The translations under genes were made by a program, and so were the position numbers. A DNA stretch of 64,000 nt, from the NCBI GenBank assembly GCA_031216445.1, contig CM062218.1, forward strand, positions 19,629,501-19,693,500. The letters are read 5' to 3'. Below the pieces are notes generated by a model. The model was not told the DNA's origin, ran no database searches, and saw nothing but the letters and a program-made list of their open reading frames with translations. This stretch comes from Lateolabrax maculatus (lineage: Eukaryota; Chordata; Actinopteri; Acropomatiformes; Lateolabracidae). Of the stretch, positions 45,208 to 59,614 are shown piece after piece (position 1 is the first letter of the stretch; each line of letters starts with the position of its first letter).

Positions 45208-46988
45208 CAAATACATCCAAAATCAAATACAATCAAATAAACAATCAATCAAATAAAAGTTCAATCATAGTTCTGCATATGTCTGCCTTTTTGAATAAAC
45301 ACATAGAGTATAAATACAGCTGTATGACATTATGGTTGGTATCTGTCATTATACTGACAGCATTCACTCTATTGTTCTTTCAATCTTTATTATTATTCTG
45401 TACGTTTTTTGGTGGACTACTACTCCTGTATACTGTCAGCTACAGCGACAGTAAACTGACAAAAAACTGACATTAATGTTGTGTTTAGATTTTTTGTACC
45501 TCTGCAACATTTTATTATTTATTACTTATTATTAACACTTGTGTGTTTGCCACAAATGTCATGTTGACTTGCAATTCTTCAACCACACCACTGGGATGCA
45601 GCAAAGACTCCTGATTCCACATACACTCATCTTAACCGTAAACTCCACCAGCAACAAGGCAGGAAAACTTTGAACTAAAACATTTAAAACAAACAGGTGT
45701 TTGCAAGTGTATGAATGCAGGAGGACAAAACAAAGACGGTATCATTGCAGGGCTGTTTTCTGTTCCAATTGTTCATTATTAATACGTGTACTGTAAACAT
45801 TAGTGGGGACAGGACTTTTAATGCCAATGTTGATACCTTTAAACAAAAATGTCAAGAAGAGACACACAGTGTACCCACTGTGCTTGGCGCGGCTGTAGGA
45901 TGAATGATGTCATCAGATGGTGCCATGCCTTCAGAGTAGAGGAGCCAGCTGAAGTACAAGATGGAACCACAGACTGTATATGAGGATGAAACTCACACTA
46001 TATGAACCCAGGTCACAAGAATTAACAACGCGGAAGTGCCTTAGCCAATCAGATGGCAGGGCCGCAGCACCGCAGGCTGCTGGACAGCATACGGCAGTCA
46101 GACGCTGGGTGACAGTGTAGGGAGAGGGCTTCCTGCGGAGTGGAAAAACACTAAAAACACTGTAGTAGTGAAACGTGTAACATAACAGAGAGAAAAATAG
46201 AAAATAAAAAAACCATGGTTGGCCTGCAGATGACCTGATGGAGTAGGAGGCAGCAGAGTAGGCCACGCCACTGCAGAATAGGCCGTGCCACTTAGGTAAC
46301 GGTACATGGTGGTTAGTAGAAGGACCTGATAAGGACTGGCGACGCGGCTCCAGGTAAGCATGAGATCATGCTTGACCGTTATCTGACCTGCTGTAGCTGT
46401 CAGTTTTTAAAAAAATGAGCTGGAATCAAAAACAGGACACAGGTGTAAAGACCTGCCCCGTGACACAGAGGAAGCCCCGGAATAAAAAGAAATCAATAAA
46501 TGCTGCGCCACGAGGCGCTAGGCTAAGAGCTAACAACATTAGCATTAGCTGATAGCCAACTGATGTAGAGAGAAACTGAAGAACGGAAAGAAGAGAAACG
46601 TGTCAGTTTTCTCTTTGGCTGCTGAAGCTATTCAACTGTTTGAAACTGAAGCAACATGAGTTATGTTTCCTCAGGCATTTGATTTCACTGGTCTAGTGAA
46701 TCTAATTAAAAATGAATAGAAGACAATATTTTGTCAAGTTAACACTAGTTTGTAAATCATGTATCATTGTCTTTCTTTAATTTAAAAAGTGTATACAATG
46801 TTAAGTTAAAATAGAAATCTTTGAAGTGAAGAGCTAAGAGCCAAGAACTGCCGACCTTACCCCAAGTACATCTGTTTGGTGCAAAGTTGTGCAAATTATG
46901 CTTTAATACTGCAAATGATAATGCCCAACATTTCCCTCTTGAAGTGGTCAATACAGTCAAACATAACTTTTATCCATGGCTTCAAGTT
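45208..46988. other. Noncoding, unit 3
   Basis: Counterpart of 26548-28328, with one substitution seen (46797). No gene is recognised. Confidence 0.4.
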
Positions 46989-47110
46989 GGATATGGAACT
47001 GTGTCGTACTTGAGACTGGAAAAGGATCATAAGGTACATGCTGCATTTCTATTGGGAAAGGCTGGAGTGGCTCCCTTAAGCAGATTACAATTCCTCGACT
47101 GGAACTAACA
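46989..47110 (+). mobile_element. BEL/Pao pol scrap, copy 3
   Basis: Identical to copy 2. Confidence 0.65.
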
Positions 47111-47701
47111 AATTGAGCATTAGTTCAGGCAGGCCGCGGAGTCAAGCTCAGCTCGATGTCCCAGCTACATCAGCTGACCATTGCAATCCAGGAGCCACAT
47201 CAGCTGATGGATCAGCTGATTACCTTCTACGCATCTATTGGCGATCTCATTCAGGGCGCCCTATTTAAGCTGCTTCAGCCTGCCTATCCTAGCTGCTTCC
47301 TCTGCAAGCTGCTTCACAAGCTTGTCAATGTGAGAATGACCAAGCTGTCAGCTACCTGCCTCAACTCCCCTGCTGCTGGTATGTCGATCCCCGACCACCA
47401 TGAGTGCATCACGGACTCACCGCATCAGCAATCTGAAGCAGAGGAGCTATTCGTGTCGGAAGGTTACGCTGCTCCCGCACCTCCGCTGTCGTCCAAGGAG
47501 CATGAGCCCCACCTCCAGCAGCCAGCTCCGCGGACCAGGAAGATGCCACCATCTTGTTGCCTTATCCAACATCCAGTCATCGCTTGCCACAATTAACTCC
47601 AGAATCAAGCCCTGGAGTCCGACTCAGAGGCCTCAGCAACACGTTTTTTCTGACCACCGCCGGACTGCTTTCCTCCTCGGTCGCAGGGCTTCTGCCATAA
47701 T
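47111..47701. other. Unrecognised, unit 3
   Basis: Counterpart of 28451-29041. Confidence 0.25.
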
Positions 47702-48162
47702 CCCTTTTCACACAGGCACTGCTACCCTGAAATTATTATATTCCGGTCACGGTATATGTGTGAGCGCAAAGGTCCGCGTCAGTCGGAACAGACTTTAACC
47801 GGCCAGCTCCCGAGTACAAGTCCAGGTGAGCAGGCAATTCGACAATTCACACGAGAGTGTGGGTGTGTCGACTTCCAGCAGTCAGCGGCTGTGTTTTTAG
47901 AAATGCGGATGTGCTGATTAAATGCAGCAGCTAAAAGCTGCATAGTTTTGACGCTCCACTGCAAAGTGCTAACAGGAGAGAGGACTTCCTGTAAAATAAA
48001 GGTTTTATTTCTGGTAAAAATCTTAAAAACACTGAAATACAACTGCAGTGAAGTTTTGCATCACGTCCTGCCTCCTGCACCCCTCGCCTAAACCAGACGG
48101 ACTATTTCCAGTATGTGTGTGCAGACACGACAATCTCCTGCTGTACTGCATGTGTGAAAGGG
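47702..48162. mobile_element. MITE-like element, copy 3
   Basis: Identical to copy 2. Confidence 0.4.
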
Positions 48163-48695
48163 CAACTCATAGTACAGATCTGATTGTCCGGACTTCATAT
48201 GTGAAAGCGGCTATAGGCTGTATTTAATAAAAATAAATAAATAAGGGTGGAAGTAGCAGTAGCCTCTGCAACGTCACCCGTTGGCTCGTGAACGTCCGTT
48301 TTTAAGCTGGAAGTCAGAGATTTGGCCGTCACCATCTTGGTTTTGGGAACAGAAGTGATGTTAGTCTGATAAGAGAGCAGCTGCCTCTATCCTGATCAGT
48401 GGTAATGTCAATCACACGGTAGCCCCGCCCTATGGCATGTTCTGCCGTTTATTTCCATCTAAATATGACCATAATATAAAAATGAATATCCTGCTGTACC
48501 GAAGAAGACTCAAAACTAACGATTAAGACCATTAACTCAATCGAAGAAATGTTTACTGAGGAAATAAATCAAGTGAGAAGTCGTGTCATTTCTCATTGAC
48601 CTCAATACAATCTTGTCTTTGCAGCCAGTGGAGTCGCCCCCTGGTGGCATTTGACTCACACAGCCTCAGTCACTTACTCACCTCGTCCACTGTGA
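48163..48695. other. Noncoding, unit 3
   Basis: Counterpart of 29503-30035. Confidence 0.3.
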
Positions 48696-49022
48696 GTGTG
48701 CGTCTCTGTGACATCAGCTAAACATCTAGCTGGCTCATCATGTCTTATTCTAAGCTGTATGCTCAGTAGTAAATGGTTGAAGCCGTTTACTGGAGATGAT
48801 ACACTGACATACTGCCTGTATGGTAAGGCTGACTTCTACCCCAAACTTTGTGATATTAAAAAACACATGACAACTCAAAAACATACTCAAAAGGCAAAGC
48901 CCTATAACAGTTCCACCCAAAGAAAGTTGCCATTAATGAGTAAAAAAAAGGCTGAAGCCACAACGTTATTCCTCTCTCCTACAGCGTCCATTACAATTTT
49001 TCAAATTAATTTTGCAAATTAA
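48696..49022 (+). pseudogene. BED/hAT-type zinc-finger remnant, copy 3
   Basis: Keeps the Lys that copy 2 has changed to Ile; otherwise the same, including CLYG. Confidence 0.45.
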
Positions 49023-49040
49023 TTTTAATTAAATTTTGCG

Positions 49041-49554
49041 ACTTCTAGCCACTTTTAGGACAGCCATTAGCTACTTTCCCCACTGAGGAGTTGGCAACAC
49101 TGCATACAACGTTGGAGGTCATGTTCATTCTTATGGAAGTTGCTCAGTGGCACATAAAGCAAATATCTGAGTATTCAGAAGTTCGGATTTTCCTGCTCTG
49201 TTGGGCCCACAGAGCATGCGCACTGGCGTTTCCTTTAGCACTGCCTCCCAACCGCTCAGTCTCAGACTTGCTTACATGACCAACAGGCTGCGTGTTCGTA
49301 GCAGCACTACGCGTATATGAGCTGCCAGCTCGTAGTAACCACAGCAGCTAGTCATGGAGGCAGCCTTGCGGTGTATATTATAATGTTAATATCATGCTTT
49401 GTCCCGTCTGTAAGTAAAAAACTTACAACTAATTATACTGCGTAGTATTCCGTCATGCCGTGGTATCAGCGCCGCTAGCTACTAACCGACAGCCGGTAGT
49501 TTGGGAACAGACTTAATACATCCACAGTACATGCTTTACAACTTACAGCCCACG
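49041..49554. other. Block shared with unit 2 only, unit 3
   Basis: Counterpart of 30381-30894. Confidence 0.6.
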
Positions 49555-51300
49555 GATGTAACACAAGTAATAAAGCGATGAGTTACAGCCAGTTTATCCG
49601 TTATTACAGCCAGTCATATGAGCGTGCCGGGCGGCGCAGTCGAACGCTGTCCCGTTGGTCAGATGGGCATTCACGATGCTGAAGAAAAAACTCTGGCATC
49701 GGCTATTACTAAATTTTACAACTTTTAGGACCTAATGATCTAAACACCACTATGTCCACTATGGCCACTATGTCACTCAAAGTAGGTCACACTTCTTGGG
49801 TACTTGAGGTGGCCACATGTGACACTGAGCGATGACATCACTCCAGCGAGCATCAAAGGTATCAGTCCTATGGATATTGCCGGAAATTCAGTCCAAGTCT
49901 CCACAGGGGTTTCATTCTTCCCCCCCTGCTGCGGCATCTCTCCTGCATGTAGATCAAGTTTCTTTGTCATAGTGGTCCTGGCTGAACTGTAGTTCTTGCT
50001 GTTTGAGTTAATAAAAAGCCATAAATATAAGGTGTGGTGTCTTTACTGATTAACATTAGTGATGTTGTGAGTCCAACGATAGCTAGATAGCTAGTTAATC
50101 GCTGCACTGAGTCTGAAGGACATTTTGCCGCTTTGAAGTCAAGAACAGCGGCCGGCCCTGTTACAGACGCTGTGGAAAATATTGTGAAATACTTTGTTGT
50201 GAGCTAGCTAGTTAATGTTAGTTTGGTTTTCTTTGCCTCTTCAGCAGACATTAAGAATATTAAGAATATTTATAACAGGGTCCACAGATTAGAGTTTGTT
50301 GCCTCTTCCTCCCCTCTGAACAGTTTGAATAATTGTAACTCTCAATCTCACAATGTCCTGCACCACTGTGCCATTACCACCAGATGTCCTCTAGAGAGCG
50401 CAATGGCAATGGGACAGACAGTGAAAACACCAGTATTAAGAGGACTCACATGTGAACTTTAATTCATTCTTGTGCACCAGGGTTTGGTGCACAAGAATGT
50501 AATAAAGGACACTACAGATCAAACATGGCAGCTGTATGAGTCTCATACATATTATAAATTGTATATATGAACACAAAATCTAATTAGCTTTGTTTTCCTC
50601 CACACTTGTTTTGATAGAAAGGTGTGATGTAGAAAGATCTGTTCTTGGTTTTACAAAGTTATCCAGGTAACTTGTTTGGAAGCATTTTAGCCAATACAAA
50701 TGTTGTGACATCTGCAGTGGATTCAGTATTTAAGAAGCTTCATGTCCCAACATCACTGAGGGTAAATGATCTCACAGGACACTGGATCAGTTTAGAGGTT
50801 GTCATTTGTTTTATTGTATTAAACACCAAACCAAATAGTGAAAAGTACAAAGTACATGGAAACATTGTAGGCAAAATAATTGGTGCCTATAAACCACAAC
50901 AACCACTCATATATGGACAAATCATCAGTATTATCTTTACATCATTATATTACATAAGGTATATTTACCAAAGTGTTCAAAATCACATGGTTAAAAACTT
51001 CTGTCAGTGCCTTTGAGTCAAATGAAAAGGGGGGGTTTAGGGATCAAACCCCTCCGGCGAGGTCTGGAAGCAGGTTTGGTGCAGAAGTGTTCAGTGGGCT
51101 GCCGTGGTGCCGGGACTGATCGGCTGGTTGACGTCCAGTCTCGGGAGACACAGGAGTCCTGCCCTGACATCAAAAACAACCGGTGAATATTTGATATAAT
51201 CAAATATCAACATACATACAGTATGTAATGCTATCTTTAGCTTAGCACGACCTTGTGTCCCTATGGCTACTTTTGCAGTCCTAATAAAGGGCTTACTCAC
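49555..51300. other. Noncoding, unit 3
   Basis: Counterpart of 30895-32640. Confidence 0.45.
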
Positions 51301-51443
51301 TTTGACTGAAACACCACATGCTCTCCGTCTTGTCCTGTCATCAGTCGTCCTTCTGACCTGGTCGAGAGTGAGCGTTTATTCTTCGTCGTCGTGGAAACTC
51401 TGGATGTGCTGCAGGAATGTTGAGTCTTCTCTCTCAACACATC
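51301..51443 (-). pseudogene. Candidate exon with lost splice acceptor, unit 3
   Basis: Same acceptor loss as in unit 2. Confidence 0.25.
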
Positions 51444-52646
51444 CAACAGAGTGAGCAAAGAAAGAGTGAATTACTAATGATGAGGCCTGAAGACTCTTTG
51501 ATGATATGAATGATTTTCATACCTGTGCCTCCTAAAGTCAACTTCATCTCAGTAATAAAGAGAAGAAATCACTTCACGGTTATTGTTTCTGTTTTTATCC
51601 CTGGCTCCTTCTTGGACCTGGATCAGCAAGAGGGTCCCTCTCCTGAAACCAGGCCTGGGAGGACAGGCTGTCTATCTCCTATATTTCTGATGATATAGTT
51701 TTCCCGGCACAGGTAGTACTGGAGAAGTTAGGGTCCCATCAGCTGCTGACTCCTAAGAAGGATGAAGTGTGAGTTGGACTCGTCCCCCATAGTGTCGTCT
51801 CACTCCTCTTATGTCACCGACTGTACACTGACGACTTCAGGGATGAAGCTTTTCATTCATCTATCACAGTCTCAACTGAAGGAGGTTCTCACTGCTCTGC
51901 AGCATGCCAACTCCTTCTGTTTTTAGTTCCTTCCTCCTCCTCCTCTCTCTTTCTCTCTCTCTCTCTCTCTGCCCCCCCTTGTCGTCTTCCCTGACAGGCT
52001 CATATTAGATAAGACCCGCCTTCTTGACATTTGGCAACCAATCAATAGGACAAGTAACTACCATGTGACCGTGACATTATTTTTATGGATAATAATTCTA
52101 ATTTTAATACATACTTTATTTAATTATGGTACAGGATTTATATATATTATACTGTTTTTTTTTTATTTTAGAAGAATAAAATATGAAATTTATTATATTA
52201 AATTATATTATATTTAGGATGCCAGGACTACCTTGGGCTTCGCCAGCTCTGCTGGACACAAACAGCAGCCCTCAAGGCCACAAAGTGAGAATCCAGCCTC
52301 CAGATACAGAGAGGCCCTGGTGCAAGACGCTACCGAGGGCCTCGCCAGCCCTGCCAGACGCAAAGGCTACGAAGAAAAATCCAGCCACCAGACGTGACTG
52401 TTTCCAGATGGACGACGATCCTAATCTGAGTCACTGTCATCAGACCACCTCGGCTTCCTGGCCGAGGCCAGAAGTCGGCTCCTCAGGGCTTTCCTCTTCG
52501 CTGAGGCTGTCCTCTCAACTCCTGTTGGGCCTCTTAGCAGGATGCTGCTCTTCATCGCTGTCCTCCCTGCTCCTCTTCCTGGAGGAGTCCAGGCCAGACG
52601 ACGACGTGGTCGACTCTTCAGACCTGTCGTGGTCAAAGAGGGAACT
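51444..52646. other. Noncoding, unit 3
   Basis: Counterpart of 32784-33986, including the TCC/TC run at 51929-51970. Confidence 0.4.
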
Positions 52647-52976
52647 CTAGGACTCAGACTCAAAGGGTGGTAGGTCCTGGAAGAGAAGAGGTCTGATGCT
52701 GTCATCCTCATCCTCTTCATCACCCTCTTCATCATCCCTGTCGTCACGATCTTCATCTTCTTCCTCAGATGACAGGTGTCATAACTAGTATCCAGCCAGT
52801 CAGAAGATTCAGTCCCCTCAGTCCAGTCATCGTGACAGTGTGCAGGAAGGACAGCCTCATCCTCAGGTTCATCATCATCGTCCAGAATAACAAAACCTCC
52901 ACCTCCTCTTCATCGATGATCCTGATCAGCTCAGTGATCACTCCAGCTGCAGGATGTTCTACGATGTAGGAGACAG
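52647..52976 (-). pseudogene. Candidate acidic-protein exon, unit 3
   Basis: Identical to the unit 2 copy. Confidence 0.3.
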
Positions 52977-53718
52977 CTGCAGGAAAAGTTAAAGCACAAA
53001 AAACTGAAGTCTACATGTATTATTTGTGACTCAATAAGCAAGAATCAATTTAAATATAAAAGTGTATTTAGTTATAAAGTTATTAATCGCTTAAATATAA
53101 TAGATAAAAAAATAACACTTACAAACTTAAATTCTGCTGTGTGTGTGACAGCTTCAACACACAACCACACAAATCATTTTTCTGATTCTTATGTTGTTAA
53201 ACACCAGACATTACCTTTTTCTAACAGAGCCCCATCCACTTCACCATGAAGAGAAGAGTACAGACAAAACACATATACAAATATCTCTCATGTGAAATAA
53301 CCAGTTATCAGATAACAGTGTTCATGTAAGACCACATCACTTCTACAAGTAAACACATCAAACAGCTCTTCTATGGATCCTGATTCAGATCCCAACACAC
53401 ACTCCGGCACATGATCACAGTGGAGAACGCAGGTACCAGACATGGAGCATGCACCGTCACAACGAACATGTTGATTTTCACAAATTCTTACCCTAACCTT
53501 ACTTTGTAAAAACATATATATGCGATTCCATGCAACAATTTGCCTTGCCCGGTCCCCCTATAAACACAGAATCCCGAACGAGACCAACCAGGTTTTTTAA
53601 AGAGAAAAATAAGACGACATCCCACACCTACTACACAAGATATGGTAATAAAAGCTGTACAATTATTTGGACCAAAAAGAGACATAAAATAAATATAAAA
53701 CAAATAACAAATGACTGA
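52977..53718. other. Noncoding, unit 3
   Basis: Counterpart of 34317-35058, with one substitution at 53506. Confidence 0.4.
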
Positions 53719-53946
53719 ACACTAATTATAAAACTGTGAGATAAAGAAACACACTTATCAAACTTCAGACTGTATTGCAGATATGTGGATGACATTCTTG
53801 TTCTTTTAGAGATAAGCTCCAAGGTTGAATTCACATACAGTATATCCACTGTACGCTTTCTGTTTATTAAAACAACCAAAACAGATTGCAATTTGGTCAC
53901 TAACAATAATAGAAAACCAACAGAGAGGAATATCACTCCATCCTAG
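53719..53946 (+). mobile_element. Penelope-like reverse transcriptase scrap, copy 3
   Basis: Same as copy 2 except four substitutions within 16 bases (53724, 53729, 53735, 53739). The last makes a TGA stop at 53737-53739, upstream of YVDD. Confidence 0.6.
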
Positions 53947-54797
53947 ACACAGATAAAAGGAGTTAGAAGATTTCCTGCTCTGAAAGTGACAAATAATATT
54001 CTGTATAAGGATTTCAAGAGGATTATTTCCACACAGCAACTAAATTGTCAATCACAGAGCACTGATCACTGTCAGTGTGTACAAATACAGACACACGTGT
54101 ACAGTGTTCCACCAGATACTCTGCACAAAGAATACTTCAGGAATGACCTTAATATCACAGGATAGATTTACATATAAATACCACAGTATTATCAACAATA
54201 GCTACAACTTTTTAAGTGCTTAAGGAACAAACATATGTGCATTTTTCAGACCACGTAAAATAGTTAAAAAATGAATAGACTGTTGTATAAAACCATTCAG
54301 ATCGAATCACGTCCATATCTATCGTCTCAAGCAGTAAACCCTGAAGTATAAGACTTTTCCAATCATATGTATCATGATACTGTATATGATGACTGAAATG
54401 AATAGAAGAATACTTTATTCAGTCAGGTTTAGTTACATTCACAACAGCTCTGAATACATTTGAGATCCAGTAAACTCAGCTGTCCACACAGTGGGAAACA
54501 TCCTGCTTTGTTTACGCCTGCACGTTCTGACGTCATGGCGTTTGCTCCTAACAGTTCCACCGTCTCCATGGTTACAGAACAAATATATATTTTCTGCATT
54601 AGGCTCGTTCGAGATGAATTGCGCCTCGCCTGGAAAGCGGACGAGATCAGGCGGCAGCAGCAGGGGGCAGTGACAAAAAGCTGCAGTCAAGTCGCACAGT
54701 TTCCGGCCGCCTTCAAAGCATATACAGGAAGTGACATAAATACTTGCATCCTGTTCGATCCATCTGTAGGCTGATTTTACTTTGCGGACATTCGGAA
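53947..54797. other. Noncoding, unit 3
   Basis: Counterpart of 35287-36137. Confidence 0.4.
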
Positions 54798-55982
54798 ATG
54801 GCAGAAGAAATTGCGTTTGTGTTCTTGATCGCCGATGAAATTGAAGCAGAAGAGATCCCCCTTATTTTCAATGAGGATGGACTTCAACAGAGAAGGTGAT
54901 TTGTTGTATGTCAATATTTAAAATGAGCCATATCATATGGCCACTGTTACAGTTGATTGAGTCTAGTGCTTTGTATTTTTTCTGATTGCCATCCAGTGAA
55001 GGCCACGTATCTCCATGTTGTGGGTTAAGACATTCTCCTACATCTTAGGCAACATAAAACACTGAAAAAATAAAGTAATTATTGACTTGTCTAGGAATGT
55101 TATCGTCAAAGTTTAAAACAAGGTTTTATTTTTATTACTTCATATAAAAGGTAACACTGTGGAGATACATGGTTGTCATTGGTCAGCAACAATATTAATT
55201 AAATCATAGCCCAATGATTTCTTTAGAATTCTGAATAGAATCCGCCTAATTATTCTTCTGCAGTTTGGTTCCAAAAATACCGGGCTTTGTTGAGGAGGTT
55301 GTCCCGCTGTATAGTGTCACTGACTTCAAAAGTCATTTCAGACTGTCAAGAGGAGAAGTGGAGGTAGGCTTATCTAAAGAATTTCAAGGCCAAAGTATTA
55401 TCACTATCACTATATTTGTATGTTTTGATCATTGTCTCTTCTTTGCTAACTAGGGCCTTATGACCACACTGGGACCTTTCTACACAAACAGACAGCAAAC
55501 CAAATTACCTGTGTCTAACAGGACTCTTGCTTGTCTGTGGACTCTGTCTAGTCAGGAGTTATATCGGGTGTGGCTGACAGATTCAACATTTCAAAATCTA
55601 CAATGTCAACACATCTCCCATCATTTTTGTTTTCTGGTTAATACACATCTGTCCCATCACATTTCGTGGCCTACAGGGTTAAAGACACTTCAACAAGAAG
55701 CTCAGTGCAGCTCGTGTGGCCACTGAGCATGCTTTTGGCATCCTGAAGTCAAAGTTTAGGAGGCTCAAGTGTCTGCACATGAAAAAAGTGTCTGATATCA
55801 GTGCAGCAGTCACTACATGTTGCATTCTCCACAACATTTGTTTAGATTCAGGTGACCAACTTGATGAAGATGAGCAGGGTCTTCTTCATGAACTCAGAGA
55901 AGACATTGATGATCCAAACCCAGCACAGCTTAACAACCAAGATGCATTTGTTTACAGAGACATGATTTGTGCCCACATATAA
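54798..55982 (+). pseudogene. HARBI1-like transposase remnant, copy 3
   Basis: As copy 2, but with Tyr (as in copy 1) where copy 2 has Asp. Confidence 0.8.
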
Positions 55983-56411
55983 GGACAGGATACACCTTCA
56001 CACTCAGACCCTTTTCATTACAGTTCTTTTCTTTGCACATTTTTGTGAGCTGGTGTGCAGTCTGCCACAGGGTGATGTGAGGGATCTAAGGTTAAATGCC
56101 AAGTCAAATACCATGTAATATTTGATAAGACTCTAAGGTATTAAGTTAATTACCATTTGATCAAAGTGCCTCTACATCATCAAGACCTCTGCTGTGCCTC
56201 CAAGTGGCAACTCATGGCAACTGGGTGGTAAGAACCCAGGCGAAATCCGCAGGGGATCTCAGTGGTCCTCAGAGGCAGTCATTTCACGGTTGTGAATGTG
56301 AACCAGCCAACCACTGCTCCTTTTGTGGAGTTTCAGTTTCTTGATGAGTGTATCAAAAATACACATAAATATCATTTAACATTTTTATATTTAGTGGTGC
56401 TTCTTAGAAAC

Positions 56412-57781
56412 TCAAGCATCTGTTGTTGCTGCGTTGTAATGTCTTTTAATTGGGTCACTATTTGACCCATGCATGTGATCATTTTTTTTTTCAAATACTC
56501 TATTTCTTTTTTCTTTCAATGTCCTCCATCTTGCCAATTCCGGCCTCACTAGTGACTCCAGAGCCGCTGTCCTCCTCTCAGAATGGGACTGGTAAGTATC
56601 ATGGAATGATGGTCGGCTGTTGCCCCTTTTTTTTTTCTTGTTGCTGGTTGTGTGGTTTGAGGGGCAGTTGAGGGGCCAGGCTGCTGATTTTCGTTGCATG
56701 GTTGTTTCACAGATGGAGGTGGATTGTCTGGAGTTTGACTGGGGAAGAGTGGTGTTGAAATGATTGTGGCCGCTGGTGCACTCCCGACCCCGGAGCCACC
56801 AAAGATTTCATCCATTTGCTGTAAAAGGACACAACAGACTCAGTCAAAATCAGACAGGTACAAAGTGGTATTTTCAAACTCGTTTGCTGTGATAATTTCC
56901 CCCCCTTCACCAAAGTTGCAACGATGAGGCACTGATGAACCCCATAGTTCAATTGTGGGTGGCAGAACAGTGAACAGGACAAATGAAAGATTGATACTGT
57001 ACAGAAAGTCCCACCAACATTTAAGATATACACAGAGCGGGCACTTACCGAGTAATATTCCCAGGTAACTTTTCCCTCTCCTGTTGCCCGAGATCTGTCT
57101 TTCGCTCTTTTGTATGTAGTTAACATGTTACCCAAGTTTTTCCTTATTCTTTCATTTGTGATTATGTACCCTTTGGCAGTGAAGGCTTTTTTGTAAAAGG
57201 CTATTTTGTTGTGGTTGTACAGGTGTTGGTATGTCCGTGTCAGCTCCAGAAGTAATATTGTTGTCCTGTGTTTGAATTCTGTAAAAACATTGCAGTATTG
57301 TTAAAATCACTTACTTTTTATTCTAACTCTGTCTGGGATTCGTGGCATGATGGAACCAAGCCGTCGGAAGAAAGTACTGGCTGGGTCCGAACCTGAGTGG
57401 AGGTTGTGAAGCCTGGGGAATAGGAGAAGGGCTCTGAGGGAATCTTGGATGTTGAAGAGTGGGGAAAACAGGAGTGGACAAGACAGGAGGATGAGTGACA
57501 ACATTTGCCATTTGTGGGTTTATTGCACAGAAAGAAAGCCAAATTGAAATGATTTATCCACATGCATTTAAATATTAACATTTGGCATATAAAAAGATAT
57601 TTTACCTTGACTGTCTTCTGCAGCTCTCATTAAATAATTGCCATCCAAATTTATCATAGAATTAAAGGTATCAAACTTTTCTTTTTTACTCATCAGCTTT
57701 CAGTCTTTCAGCTGTTTCTCTGCTCACCCTCAATTTGACAATACCTTTGTTGTCTCTTATGGTAACTAGGACTTCATCCAT
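56412..57781 (-). pseudogene. Harbinger Myb/SANT-like gene, broken, copy 3
   Basis: As copy 2, with a substitution at 57337 near the end of the Pro-rich exon. Confidence 0.7.
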
Positions 57782-58058
57782 TGTTGCAGGTCTAAATCAG
57801 GTTCTGCATATGCTTTATTTAACCTGTTGCATTAACGAGAAATGACCAAACACCTGCTTGAAATTGAACAGATCTATTGATTGTAAACCCATTACAATTG
57901 ACAGATTGTGCCTTTCACAGTGATTGGTGTTTGTGTGCGTGTTAGAGCTTTTGCCGATGTCATTCAAGAAAGTATTTATGCTTCACTGCAATTGTCCAAT
58001 AAATAACCAATATATTTATCAGAACTGAACTTTGTCTTTCTCTTACTGCTACGTAATA

Positions 58059-59614
58059 CAGTGGGTACGGAAAGTATTCAGACCCCTTTAAATTTTTCAC
58101 TTTGTTTTATTGCAGCCATTTGCTAAAATCAAAAAAGTTCATTTTATTTCTCATTAATGTATACTCAGCACCCCATCTTGACAGAAAAAACCCTTTGCTC
58201 AGTAGTGAGTAGAAGCACCCTTTTGAGCTAGTACAGCCATGAGTCTTCTTGGGAATGATGCAACAAGTTTTTCACACCTGGATTTGGGGATCCTCTGCCA
58301 TTCTTCCTTGCAGATCCTCTCCAGTTCCGTCAGGTTGGATGGTGAACATTGGTGGACAGCCATTTTCAGGCTCTCCAGAGATGCTCAATTGGGTTTAGGT
58401 CAGGGCTCTGGCTGGGCCAGTCAAGAATGGTCACAGAGTTGTTCCGAAGCCAAACCTTTGTTATTTTAGCTGTGTGCTTAGGGTCATTGTCTTGTTGGAA
58501 GGTGAACCTTCGGCCCAGTCTGAGGTCCTGAGCACTCTGGAAGAGGTTTTCTGCCAGGATATCTCTGTACTTGGCCGCATTCATCTTTCCTTCAATTGCA
58601 ACCAGTCGTCCTGTCCCTGTAGCTGAAAAACACCCCCACAGCATGATGCTGCCACCACCATGTTTCACTGTCAGGATTGTATTGGGCAGGTGATGAGCAG
58701 TGCCTGGTTTTCTCCACACATACCGCTTAGAATTAACGCCAAAAAGTTCAATCTTCGTCTCATCAGACCAGAGAATCTTATTTCTCATAGTCTGGGAGTC
58801 CTTCGTGTGTTTTTTGGCAAACTCTATGCAGGCTTTCATATGTCTTGCACTGAGGAGAGGCTTCCGTCGGGCCACTCTGCCATAAAGCCCCGACTGGTGG
58901 AGGGCTGCAGTGATAGTTGACTTTGTGGAACTTTCTCCCATCTCCCTACTGCATCTCTGGAGCTCAGCCACAGTGATCTTTGGGTTCTTCTTTACCTCTC
59001 TCACCAAGGCTCTTCTCCCACGATTGCTCAGTTTGGCTGGACGGCCAGCTCTAGGAAGAGTTCTGGTCGTCCCAAACTTCTTCCATTTAAGGATTATGGA
59101 GGCCACTGTGCTCTTAGGAACCTTGAGTGCTGCAGAAATTCTTTTGTAACCTTGGCCAGATCTGTGCCTTGCCACAGTTCTGTCTCTGAGCTCCTTGGGC
59201 AGTTCCTTCGACCTCATGATTCTCATTTGCTCTGACATGCACTGTGAGCTGTAAGGTCTTATATAGACAGGTGTGTGCCTTTCCTAATCAAGTCCAATCA
59301 GTTTAATTAAACACAGCTGGACTCCAATGAAGGAGTAGAACCATCTCAAGGAGGATCAGAAGAAATGGACAGCATGTGAGTTAAATATGAGTGTCACAGC
59401 AAAGGGTCTGAATACTTATGACCATGTGATATTTCAGTTTTTCTTTTTTAATACATTTGCAAAAATTTCTACATTTCTGTTTTTTTCTGTCAAGATGGGG
59501 TGCTGAGTGTACATTAATGAGAAATTAAATGAACTTTTTTGATTTTAGCAAATGGCTGCAATGAAACAAAGAGTGAAAAATGTAAAGGGGTCTGAATACT
59601 TTCCGTACCCACTG
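58059..59614. mobile_element. Tc1-like transposon, copy 3
   Basis: 1,556 bases with the same TA-flanked position as the other copies. Confidence 0.95.
58199..59238 (-). pseudogene. Tc1 transposase, one frameshift, copy 3
   Basis: Same 290-codon frame as copy 2 and the shared deletion near 58371. The only difference seen is one silent base at 59233. Confidence 0.9.
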
